Positions 1-10,219 of a DNA stretch of 64,000 nt are shown piece by piece; within the stretch, counting starts at the first letter, position 1, and every line of letters begins with the position of its first letter. Under the pieces are notes generated by a model, which was not told where the DNA came from, did not search any database, and saw only the letters and a program-made list of their open reading frames with translations. A program made the translations under genes and the position numbers. The stretch is from Zelopaecilomyces penicillatus. Its lineage: Eukaryota > Ascomycota > Sordariomycetes > Hypocreales > Pseudodiploosporaceae. The DNA is taken from positions 1,736,001 to 1,800,000 of the forward strand of contig VCCP01000001.1 in assembly GCA_005765155.1 (NCBI GenBank), given 5' to 3'.

Positions 1-131
1 GCATCGCGGCGGCTGAGACCCTGAGCTTGGGCATTGCGTTTCAAATGGTTGGGATTGAAAGGCATGGGCATATCGTAAACCGGCCTGTCGCCGAACATGT
101 TGGATGCGGTGCGGCGTAAAGGCACCGACAT
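1..131 (-). CDS. 5' end of an unidentified protein gene (partial, runs off left edge)
   Basis: On the minus strand an ATG at 131 opens a frame that stays open for 43 codons to the window edge. It begins MSVPLRRTASNMFGDRPVYD and continues with a Met/Pro-rich stretch and a basic segment (KRNAQAQGLSRRD). The codons fit a real N-terminus and the bases after 131 look like a leader, with no longer in-frame ATG nearby. I do not recognise the family. The basic, hydroxylated first dozen residues would suit a mitochondrial targeting sequence, but that is inference from composition only. A longer frame on the same strand across 41-421 overlaps it in a different register and looks like a shadow. Confidence 0.5.
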   Translation of the reverse strand, partial: MSVPLRRTASNMFGDRPVYDMPMPFNPNHLKRNAQAQGLSRRD

Positions 132-776
132 GATGGCGGTTGACGGCTGTACGGCTTGGGGAAAAAGAAGGAAGAAGAAGGGTAAACAGTCGCTAAGTTC
201 GTTTGCAAGAAGATATCATATCGTTTGGTGACCCTTGTACTGTTACAAGCTTGATATTGTCCACACCCTTTCATCACTAACCACCATGAGTGAAGATGGA
301 TTTCAAGGGGTTGTGTGGATGTGGAGGTATGAGCGACGCACCTTGTCGAAGGGAAGGCAGTTCTTCTTATTGTTACCAAATAAAACGGCGAGAACAATGG
401 GATGAGTGATCCCAAATTCAAGTCAAGTGACCTGTCTCTGACAGTCTTTCGCTGAGTAAAATGTAGCAGTATGCTTGTGCCAGCCGAAATCGGGGTCTGC
501 CAGCTGGCCAGGCGACACCTGCTACGATGACGAATTTCGGGCAGCTTTCAACTTGATATATTCCCTAGAGCACTGCCTGTAAACTATTACCTACTGGTAG
601 GTAGGAGAGCGCCTATACAACCCCAAGTGTAATTCTCAACTCTTGATACAACGTTCTTAAACCCCCTGCTGGTGAGGCGAGCCTTTTGAAGACCTTGTTT
701 GTTGCCATTGCTGCCAGAGCTTCTCTGTATCCTCATCCTATGAAGATCGACTCTTCTCCACGAACTTCCACCTCAA
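132..776. other. Intergenic region between the partial gene and hat2 3' end
   Basis: It holds the upstream region of the partial minus-strand gene (near 132-450) and the 3' flank of hat2. It contains an inverted TACCTA/TAGGTA motif around 589-606. No coding frame looks convincing. Confidence 0.5.
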
Positions 777-2395
777 CTATCGGTCAAGCTCATCGACTGG
801 CAAATCGCCGTCGTCCTTCCCCACAATGGATTCTGCGACCTTCCAGATTTGCAACAAATTGTCCTCTGCAGCACTTGCTACAAGCCATGGCTCATTGGGA
901 TTCCAGCTAAAGTCGGCTAAATGGTTTGTATGCCCGCCATGCATAAAAAGGCTGTTACAACAAATAGTAGTTAGTACACCATAAGGGGAAGAAGGTGCGA
1001 TGTCCGGACAACTTACAGTTCTGGTGGACCATCGTCCAGATCATCTGGCAGTTGCTCTTCGCCGACGCGGGAGAGATCCCAGAAAATGACTCTTCTGTCG
1101 TAGCTACCGCTTCCCAAGATACCTGCCTCTGTAGGATGCCACGCCAGAGATGTCACAGCATCATTGTGGCCTTCCAGAGTATGTACCTTCTCCTTAACAT
1201 TTCGTAGGTCCCAGATACCGATCGTCTTGTCTGCAGAGGCGGTGGCAACAAGAACCTCAGATGTGGGATTAAAGGCAAGGGCGTTGATGGCATCCTGGTG
1301 GCCACGCTTAGCGACAAGGGCGGCCTTGTTCGTTTCACTACTTCGTATGTCTACAATCTGTAGAGTGTGGTCGTCCGATACAGAGCCAACGAAGTTTCTC
1401 GAAATAGGATGGTACTGAACATCGTTCACAATCTGCGTATGGTGAGTGTACCGGCGGGCCGGCCGAAGTATTTTCGAGTCTGCTTCCAGAGTTTTTAGGT
1501 CCCTGTTTCCATATTAGTTTCGACTGAACGCAATCGTCTATTCAAGATAGACTCGACCTACCAAAGGCACATTGTCCTGTCCTCGCTACCGGAAGCCAAG
1601 CAACCTTCCTCGTGCGGACTCCAGTTGAGGCCGAATCCCTCCGATTTATGGCCCACCAGCTCAATCTGAGCGTTGACCTTGCCCAAAGAGGCTGGTTGCA
1701 GAGGATGCTTTGTCCTGTCAAAGATAAGGATTTTGCCATCGACACACAAAGTGGCAATAATGTCTGGGTTTTGAGGCTGATAGCGAGCCTTATTGACCTC
1801 CCCAGGATGCTCAATCTTTTGCACAATGTCGCATTTGATGGCAGCAACATCTCCTGCCTTACCATAGCCACCAATTTCCCCCCTTTCCTCATCATAGTCA
1901 TCGGGATTAGGCACAACGGCCTTGGGGATTTGAACATCAGCAATTTGGAGGAAATTGGTGCTTCCATCAGAGGTGTGAGTGCCTAGCAACAGTCGATGCA
2001 TGCGATAGTTTTTACCCTCGGGTTCCTTGACGTCAGGGAACCATTGAACAGTGAGTGTAGGCCAAGTCAAGGCAGTTCTGCCAGCATTAGACAGAAACAA
2101 GAAGGGCTTTGCATAGAAAGAATATTAAAACTTACCCGAGGATCATGTCATAGAGAAATGGGCTATTTTTCTTCCATGTTTTGTACTCTGTATCCAGGTT
2201 AGTAATCATATTTGACATGCAGAACACTCAATTGCGTGAGTAACACACCTTCGTTGATAAGTCTTTGTCCTTGGTCATCCTCTCCTTCATGAGCCATATC
2301 AACTGTAAAGCCTCAATGTCAGTGAGTCGCTCGGGTTGCTTGGTTAGACGAAGCTCACCATCGGGGTCAAGCTCTGAGCCTTGTGGTGGGGCCAT
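777..2395 (-). CDS. hat2: Histone-binding WD40 protein Hat2 (RbAp48/Msi1 family), six exons
   Basis: Exons on the minus strand: 2395-2359, 2302-2249, 2187-2136, 2077-1562, 1502-1017, 951-777; all introns are GT-AG and the joined frame is 440 codons (439 residues). The N-terminus carries the family's histone H4-binding helix (INEEYKTWKKNSPFLYDMI), then WTLT-like PTLTVQWFPD, then WD repeats ending in HGGHTNHLADFSWNPNEPW and an acidic tail. These are hallmarks of the RbAp46/48 family. Family members are subunits of the type B histone acetyltransferase, which acetylates new histone H4, and in filamentous fungi the same protein is also used as the p55-like subunit of chromatin complexes such as PRC2. 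Length matches the family (about 430). Exons 1 and 2 are short, with residues 1-24 acidic and poorly conserved. It is transcribed divergently from xrn1, with an MluI cell-cycle box about 185 bp upstream of the ATG. Confusion with the CAF-1 subunit Msi1 is the main alternative. Confidence 0.93.
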
Positions 2396-3208
2396 TGCAA
2401 AGCTGAGATGAAGCTAATTTTGGCTGAGAGCCAGAGTGTAAGGTTGTGTGTATCCCAATACTTCCAAGTTGCCTCAGCAGCGTGTGGTGGTTTGGGCGAG
2501 TCGTCGCAGAAGGAAAGTGTGTGGCCTTGCGACTCTGTGAAGAGGACGTGGTGATGAAGCTTGAAAGGGGACTTCACGCGTCGCGCGTAAAGTGATGGAA
2601 GGCTGGCTGCTGAGTGCCGTTTGTTACTAGGTAGGTAGTAGGTAGATTCCAAAGGTACCAAGGTACCTACGGTGTGGTGTCTGCAAAGATCCCTAGAGAT
2701 GGGAAGTACACGTGGTTGGCAAGGCAGTGGCTCTAATGTTCAAGCCCCAGCAAGCAGCAAGCCCAGATACTTGATACTTTAGTACCTCTGACGGGGTCCA
2801 ATGCCCCCCTCCCCCTCCCTGGGAGTACCTAGACGGCAGTGCTGTATGTAGCCTGTAGCCCTGCCACCTGCGCAGCCTCGATCGACTTCGACTCGGTGCC
2901 AAAACATCGACATCGACATCATCACCTACCTTTGCCACCCACTTCCTGCCTCTTCTCCTCTCTCCCCCCCACAGCAGTGCGGTTTTCGTTGCCGGCTGCA
3001 GTATACGAGGCGAACAGTTGGCTTCTTTCTGCTGCGTTCAACTTTGCGACGAGTCTTCTCCAAAAGGTTGGGCCTGTGACACATTGCTCGGTTGGGTTAG
3101 ATCTCATTGCGCCTTTGCCGCAATTGTTCATTTCCTGTACAAGTTCGGTCCTATACCTCTCTATAGTGTCTATAGTGGACGTACGCTTGTCTGATATCAT
3201 ATACAATC
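2396..3208. promoter_or_regulatory. Divergent promoter region of hat2 (-) and xrn1 (+)
   Basis: This 0.8 kb gap separates two outward-facing start codons. It holds an ACGCGT (MCB-like) site at 2576-2581 followed directly by CGCGCGT, a cluster of GGTAGGTA/GGTACCTA motifs at 2629-2670, and pyrimidine-rich leader sequence near 2925-2975 before xrn1. Open frames in it look accidental. Confidence 0.6.
2576..2581. promoter_or_regulatory. MluI cell-cycle box (ACGCGT) upstream of hat2
   Basis: A palindromic ACGCGT lies 181-186 bp upstream of the hat2 ATG and is extended by CGCGCGT. In yeasts ACGCGT is the binding site of MBF (Mbp1/Swi6), which activates genes at G1/S. Use of the site here is inferred from sequence only. 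Confidence 0.4.
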
Positions 3209-6200
3209 ATGGGGTTCGTCATTCCCTGCCAAATTCTCGGAGGCCCAACTGCTGACCATGTCGAAGTGTACCCAAATTCTTCAGATGGCTCTCGGAGCGC
3301 TATCCTGCCATTTCACAGCTCATCGCAGAGAACCGAATACCCGAGTTCGATTGCCTTTATGTCTGAGCTCCCGAGCTGCTTCGTCCCGCTTACCGCTGAC
3401 CCGTCTTATAGCTCGACATGAATGGCATCATTCACAATTGCACCCATAAGGACGCTGGTGAGGATACCACGTTTCGCCTTAGCGAAGAGGAGATGTTTAT
3501 TCGAATCTTCAACTACATTGAACATTTGTTTGGTAAAATCAAGCCAAAGCAGCTCTTCTTCATGGCCATAGATGGAGTAGCTCCCCGTGCAAAAATGAAC
3601 CAACAACGTGCCAGACGTTTTCGAACGGCTCTGGATGTCGAAAATGCGCGCGAGAAGGCTATCAAGGAAGGTGTTGAGATGCCCAAAGAGGAGCCCTTTG
3701 ACAGTAACTGTATTACACCAGGTGCGTCCCATGCTAGGACGGTAGTAGCCTATAGGCTAATATTCACTAGGAACTGAATTCATGGCAAAGCTATCACAGC
3801 AACTTCGCTACTTCGTCAATAAGAAAGTATCAGAAGACACTGATTGGCAAGGCTGTGAAATCGTCCTCTCCGGCCACGAGGTCCCCGGTGAAGGCGAACA
3901 TAAGATCATGGAGTATATTCGGAATGCTAAGGCCCAGCCGGGTTACAATCCGAACGTACGACACTGTCTTTATGGCCTAGATGCTGATCTGATTATGTTG
4001 GGTCTTCTCAGTCATGACCCCCATTTTTGTCTGCTGCGTGAGGAAGTGACGTTTGGGCGTGCCTCCAAGAATAAGTCGAAAGAGCTTGAGCATCAAAATT
4101 TCTTTCTTTTACATCTTTGTATAGTGAGAGAATACCTCGAGATGGAGTTTCAGGAACTGCAAAAGGACGGAATACTGAGCTTCCCTTTTGACCTCGAAAG
4201 AGTCATTGATGACTTTATTTTGATGGCATTTTTCGTTGGCAACGATTTCTTACCAAACCTTCCCGGACTTCATATCAATGAGGGAGCCTTGGCCAACATG
4301 TTTAGGCTTTACAAGGCCGTGTTGCCTCAATGCGAGGGATATATCAATGAAAATGGCGTAATCAACATGCCAAGATTACAACGCTTGCTGGACGAGCTAA
4401 GCAAGAATGAGTTGGAGCAATTCGAGAACGATGTGTCTGACCAGAAGTGGTTTGCCTCTAAACAAATGGAAAAGACCCTGGAAAGACAAAATGCAGGGAA
4501 CAAGACGGCATCAAAGAACAACCAACGTGTTATTACGTCACTCCAGAGAGACCTTTGGAAGCAGAAAATCCGTCCCTTTATTTCTAACCGAGCAGACCAA
4601 CCACTAGATCTGGGTGCGGATCTAAAAGCTGCAGACCGCAAATTCGTCCAGGATCTTGCCGATGCTATGCATATAGATTGGTCAACGAAGGAAGACGAAC
4701 AGGGTTTTCGTCACCTCACATTGACATTCCCTTCAAGAGGAAACGACGCAGACGATGAAGAGGAAGAGGAGGGTAACTTGGCCGTTTACAGGGTCATGAA
4801 ATCGTATGACAAGGCTATCGTTGTAGACTTCACATCCGAAGATGCTCACAAACAGTACGAACAAGTTTACCAAGAAAAATACCAAGGCTGGAAGACCAAG
4901 TACTACTTGCAAAAGTTCGAGGAGTGGTCACCTGATAAGTATGAAGCAGAGCAGAAGAGTCTTTGCGAAAATTACGTCCAAGGCCTTCAGTGGGTTTTAT
5001 ATTACTACTACAGGGGTATTGCATCCTGGCCATGGTTCTATGGCTATCATTATGCGCCCTTGGTTTCTGGTAAGTGCACCGAATGCCAAGAGCTAAATCA
5101 TGGTTATTCCTTTGCTGACAAGCTGCAGATGTTGTTAAGGGTGTCGGTGCCGACCTGAACTTCATCAAGGGCCAGCCTTTCAAACCCTACGAACAGCTCA
5201 TGGGTGTACTGCCTGATAGAAGTAAAAAAATTGTGCCGACGGTGTATCATGAACTGATGACGAGCCCTGATTCCCCTATTATCGATTTTTATCCGAGAGA
5301 TTTCGAATTGGACATGAATGGAAAGAAAATGGAGTGGGAAGCTGTCGTCAAAATTCCATTTATTGACGAAAAACGTCTTCTTTCAGCCATGGCTCTCAAA
5401 AACGATCTTCTGGCTGACGACGAGAAGGCACGAAATGGCTTTGGCGTTCCCATTAAATTTACTTATTCGCCAGATGTCAACTTCACATATCCATCGCCCC
5501 TTCCTGGAATTTTCCCAGAAGTTCAATCTTGTCGTTGCATTGAGAACATCTTTGATCTTCCTGACATTGAAGGCCTGGACTATCTTTCTGGTCTCGCGAA
5601 TGGAACTTTGCTTAACATTGAAGCCCTAGCTGGCTTCCCGACCCTACACACTCTACCATTCTCTGCACAGCTGGTTGAAGGCTATGGTATCAATGTGTTT
5701 CAACAGGACAGCCGCAACCCAAGCGTAGTTGTGACCTTGATTGACGCCGAAACACGAACTACAACAAAGAGCTGGGTGGCAAAATTAGGCCAGCGCTGCT
5801 TTGCCGGATACCCATTTCTCCAAGAAGCGAAAGTTGTCAGGGTTCAGGATGAGCTTTTCTCATATGAGCTTGCTGCGAATGGTAAGGATGTGATCACCAA
5901 AGACAATAACAATAGAGAAGCTGGCGACTTTTCTAAAGAGGCTCAGTTTCTCGAAAACTGGCACGCTAAGCGACTTGGGATCACAATTGGACAGGTAGAA
6001 TGTTTGGTTCATGTCCACATGTTAAGAGGTCTCCTCAAAACAGAGGAAGGCGCCTTGGTGAAGGAATATGGAGAAAATCCGAGCTTGCGAAGCATATATG
6101 CGGCCCAGACAGTCGTCGATGAGGTTGTAAATGAGGACGAACGCTTTATCGAGAAATCGGCACTGCCAATCGAAGAGGAGTTTCCCCAAGGTACCCGGGC

Positions 6201-7671
6201 ATTTTTCCTGGGAGAATATGCTTATGGACGCCCCTTGGAGATAACAGGCCATGTTGCAGGCAAAGCAGAGGTGGTCGTCTCAACGCCGAAAGCCAAGGAA
6301 ACTGAATTTGGCAAGCAGATCATATACCAAGCAGAACGCAACAACCCTTATACCCCATCCTTTGCAATTGCCAGGCAAATTGGACTTCATCCCTTGGTTC
6401 TGAGTAAGATCACATCATCTTTTCAGGTCATTTCATCCGCTGGATTGAAACTGAATCTGGGACTTAATCTAAAGTTTGAAGGACGAAAACTCAAAGTCTT
6501 GGGATATTCCCGCAAGTCGGAAACCGGATGGGAGTTTAGTAGTCAAGCTATTACACTCATTGCAAACTACATGGTGGCGTTCCCCGATTTCTTTGCAGCT
6601 ATTCAGAAAGAACCACAGAAGAGTGAGATCCACGAGACCAACCTGTGGAGTGATCCAACCGTTGCTTCCCAGAGGGTAAAGGATATCTCCGCGTGGCTTA
6701 AGAAGCAGGAATTGGGAAAGTTGGAGCGGGTACCTCTAGAGGCCGAGCAACTTGATTCAGAGGTCGTAATGGCTTTGGCAAGTGTCGGAGAACAAAGATT
6801 CCAAGCCTCGCAGGATACCATTATCAAGAAACTGAACGGAGTCCCTCGTGCCGCTTTACTTAAGCCAGCAGACGCAGAACTGGTCCTTGGAAACCAGAAA
6901 TTCAGACTGGGTGACAGAGTGACATTTGTTGCAGCTGCCGGAAAGGTCCCAATTGCAACGCAGGGTACAGTTGTTGGTATCAGCCGAACTGCGACAGCAC
7001 TTTTGCTAGACGTGGTATGGGATGTCGCGTTCATGAGCGGCACAACTCTTGGCGAGAGAGCGCCCATGTTCCGCGGACAGACCGTTGCCTCTTCATCTGT
7101 GCTCAACACCACAGAGAAGCAGGTGATCTCTGCCTCGAGTAAATCGCAGAAACGACAAGTTGCTCCAGGGACACCAACTTCAGGTCCCTATGGCTCTGTG
7201 GGTGTTACACAATACAAAGATGCTCCGGCACCACCTGCTTTACGTGGAGGTTGGCGTGGTGCTCTCAATGGCAGCTCTAGCACCCCTGGCCGAGGTAATC
7301 ACACAAACCATTGGGGTGCCCAAAGAGGTGGAGCGCCTAATCTCGTCCACAGTACGCTTGTCTATCGTAACAACTCCAATGGTGCAGCCCAGGGGCAGTA
7401 CGCAAATGGACAACCGTCAAATGCTCGTGGCGGACAGAATGGAACGCAAAGAGGCCCCGGGGGAGGTCGGGGTCGGGGTCGAGGGAACGGAGACTTCCGA
7501 GGACCGCCAACTCAATCAGGGCAGATGTATGGAAATGTGCCTCCACCTGCGAACCTTGACGCGCCAAGGGCAGGAGGACGAGGTGGTCGAGGACGTGGAG
7601 GGAGAGGACGCGGCGGAGCGAATCGTGGTCGAGGCGGAAATGGAGGCGGAGAGAATCCGGCACAATCCTAG
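3209..7671 (+). CDS. xrn1: Cytoplasmic 5'-3' exoribonuclease Xrn1 (Kem1), five exons
   Basis: Exons: 3209-3213, 3267-3360, 3412-3721, 3771-5069, 5129-7671, giving 1416 residues. The first exon is only ATGGG; joined to exon 2 it reads MGVPKFFRWLSERYP, the invariant XRN start. Xrn1 degrades 5'-monophosphorylated RNA in cytoplasmic mRNA decay. The catalytic N-terminal domain shows the conserved acidic cluster: D35 in LDMNG, an Asp in MAIDGVAPRAKMNQQRARRF near residue 87, GEGEHKIMEYIR, and LYGLDADLIMLGLL. The bulky central region (YYYRGIASWPWFYGYHYAP) is the XRN_M part, and an SH3-like fold follows near LGDRVTFVAAAG. The last 200 residues are Gly/Arg/Asn-rich with RGG repeats, a likely disordered RNA-binding tail. 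Length and presence of the C-terminal extension fit Xrn1 rather than nuclear Rat1. The first donor is GTTCGT, a weak match to consensus. Confidence 0.96.
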
Positions 7672-8070
7672 TTCTTTGCATCTCTTTTGATAGCATTTTC
7701 CGTGATGGGATACTCAAATGTTTCTGCATGTTCAGCTAGAGACTGAGAATACAAGGAAGATGTCATCAGATGTGTGTGTTCTCGTGGGTGTGTGTGCACG
7801 GAGTTTGGTCACCGGGCTTAGAGATAGGGGTGATGGTACTCGTTCACGAGGCATGTATTTGTATAGAATCCGAGAAGGACTGCTGTTGCGACAGACCAAC
7901 TATCTGATATGTTGTACGTTATATTGTATTTTCCGCCATTGTAAGGTACTGGTGAGGATTTCATTCATGCGTATCCCACGACAGTAACCAACCCGCCTAA
8001 CGCCAACAAATGCCCCCAGTCCTAAAGGTATCACGTTTCAGCCCCTATATTTGTGTTTTGGCACCAGTCC
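7672..8070. other. Convergent 3' flanks of xrn1 and spc3
   Basis: Both neighbours end here. The stretch is T- and GT-rich, as expected for 3' UTRs, and I see no gene in it. Confidence 0.5.
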
Positions 8071-8842
8071 TCAAGCTCTAGCACCCTTTGCTTTGGTTTT
8101 GGCTTTTGTCTTAGCATCCTTTGTCTTGAGTGCAGGCAGAATGAACACTTCGCTCAAGCCACCGCTCATAGCCTTCCAGAGGCCAAAAGCCTTATCCATG
8201 TTCCATGTGAGGGCGCCAACCCACGGCTGTACATTGTAATGCAGTTTAAGAGTCACATCTTTCATCCCAGCAATTTTGCCGCCAGGGTGAGTAATCTGGT
8301 ACTTGGGTTTTTGGTTTTTGAGCTTGAGTATGCCTCGGCTAGGGTCAATGCTCTTGCCTGCTGCACTCTTCTTGAGCTTCTTCATGGCAATGGGCCCAAT
8401 GTTCTGCAAGTGGTCGGCACTTGGATTCGTAATGATGCTGTCCCAGATGACGGCCGAGTTGGTGTCATTGTTAGAGCTTGGCCAGTCTGCTGTGACGTAT
8501 ACGAAAACTTGCTTCGTATTCCAGGTGAAAAGAGACGAGAGGTCGGCTTCAAGAGAGAAACGAATGATGGCATACTCCTCCTTCTTGGAGCTATAGTAGT
8601 GCGGGCGGCCTTTGACACTGCAGCACATATGAGTGTTAACAGAAGAACAACACAGAGGACAGAAGGGAGACTACTGGCAGAAGCAGAGGTTGTGCATACA
8701 CTTGAAGTTGGTTTGTCTTGAGGATACCGCTCGGGTTTCGTGTTGCGCTAAAGTCTGTCGCAGCAATGAAGGCGGCGAGTACGCAGGCAACGGTCGTGAA
8801 GAAGCCGAAGACGTTTTGCAGGCGGGTAAATGTGCTGTGCAT
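8071..8842 (-). CDS. spc3: Signal peptidase complex subunit 3 (Spc3/SPC22-23), two exons
   Basis: Exons 8842-8700 and 8617-8071 (intron donor GTATGC) give 229 residues. Spc3 is an essential noncatalytic subunit of the ER signal peptidase and is needed for cleavage of signal peptides. The start MHSTFTRLQNVFGFFTTVA is typical of the family. Residues about 11-31 form the single membrane anchor. The lumenal domain shows the signature VVKGRPHYYSSKKEEYA, WNTKQVFVYVTADWPS and NSAVIWDSIIT, and ends with GLSEVFILP. The tail after that (KTKDAKTKAKTKAKGARA) is lysine-rich. A longer in-frame start 11 codons upstream exists, but the chosen Met aligns with the usual N-terminus. It converges on xrn1 and is divergent from the SUMO protease. 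Confidence 0.94.
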
Positions 8843-10219
8843 GCTGGGCAATGGGGTGCAGCGCCAGCAGGGCACGACTGGCTGGCTGGTTGAATATGTC
8901 TGAATATATTGTACAGGTGAGATAGACTCTTGTCAACCGTGGCTCGAACGAAACGAGGCCACTTATCGCGGCTTATCAGGACACGTCGATGTGGTTGGAA
9001 TGGACAGCTACAAAGTACATGCAACCCGACGTGCAGGTACAGTGGTTGATTCGGTGGAGTAATAGGCACCGTAGCTGCATGCAGGCTCCCTACCGCCGCT
9101 GTAGGCCACTCTAGCCTAGGTGATGTGTCAGTGACTGTCAGTAAAGCCGTATCCTGCACATGGTGGGGCCGTAGCACTGGGGGCGAGTGAGTGGGTGAGT
9201 GGGCCAAATGATAGACACCGCAAACAGCACAACATACGCCCACTGTACAATCTACATCTACAGGCATTAACATCGACCTGATACTGTATGTTGGAGACAG
9301 GTTCTTTCTTCCTTGGACGTGCCATCCATTCTACGAGATGTAATAAATAGATATTCTGGAATCTTGGTTAGGAGCGGATGGATATATGAATAGAACGTTG
9401 CGCAGTCCTTTGCAGCTGTTTGATGTTGTCAGGTTTCATTCCCTGCACCCTGATCAAGTAATTTTGTACCGCCTGGCTGTAACCACCTAAGGTGACCATG
9501 TGCCACAACTCTGTTCCCCACTAAAATTCAGCAGCCTAGAATGTTTCCTCATGACGACTGTAAGTAATAAAGCAATTTACTCTTTTCTTGACTCTGCACA
9601 CCCATTATATCACCAAGGACGATCCACAACGCAAACCCCCACTACCAACTTCTACACTTGAAAGTGTCAACAAACTCTGCCTTTCACGACTTTGATCGCC
9701 ATTCACACTCGTGTTGAGCTGTTAGATAATTAGTTCCCTTCATGGTGCAACGGTGAGGTGAGCTGCTTTGCGCCCGGATTTGTCAATAGCAAAAGCCCAG
9801 TGCTGATCCGAGCCACAGCACGCGCGACCTCGAAAAGCCGAACAAATCCCCCTCGACGACGTGGAAAGTAGAAAGGCTGGAGCCTCTTACTAGGAAGAGA
9901 AGTCACCACGAGCAGGCCACGACGGACAAGACAGTAAAGAGAGCTCCATGGGAGTACGAGAGCCTTCCCCACCGTCAATTTTTCAGATTCCATTGCTAAC
10001 ATGCCACAGCGCGTTAGCCCGATACCACTCAGAGGCAAATTCATTCCCAGATTATGGGTGGGCACTTCTTTGCAAGCCAAATAGCTCTAGTTTAGGACCT
10101 GATGCTGATGTTTCGGAAGGGCAACGGTGACCGGTGAAGTCATGGCTGGAGGGCGGCTGGTCAGTCTTTCGTGGGATCGCTGGAATCAATTGAAAATAGA
10201 GCTAACTGGGAGATAGAAA
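8843..10219. other. Divergent intergenic region between spc3 and ulp2
   Basis: About 1.4 kb. It includes the spc3 upstream region and a probable long leader of the SUMO protease gene. Bases 9600-10219 contain several candidate donor/acceptor pairs (for example a donor after 9751 and an acceptor near 10168), so untranslated or coding exons of ulp2 may lie here. I could not resolve them. Confidence 0.4.
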
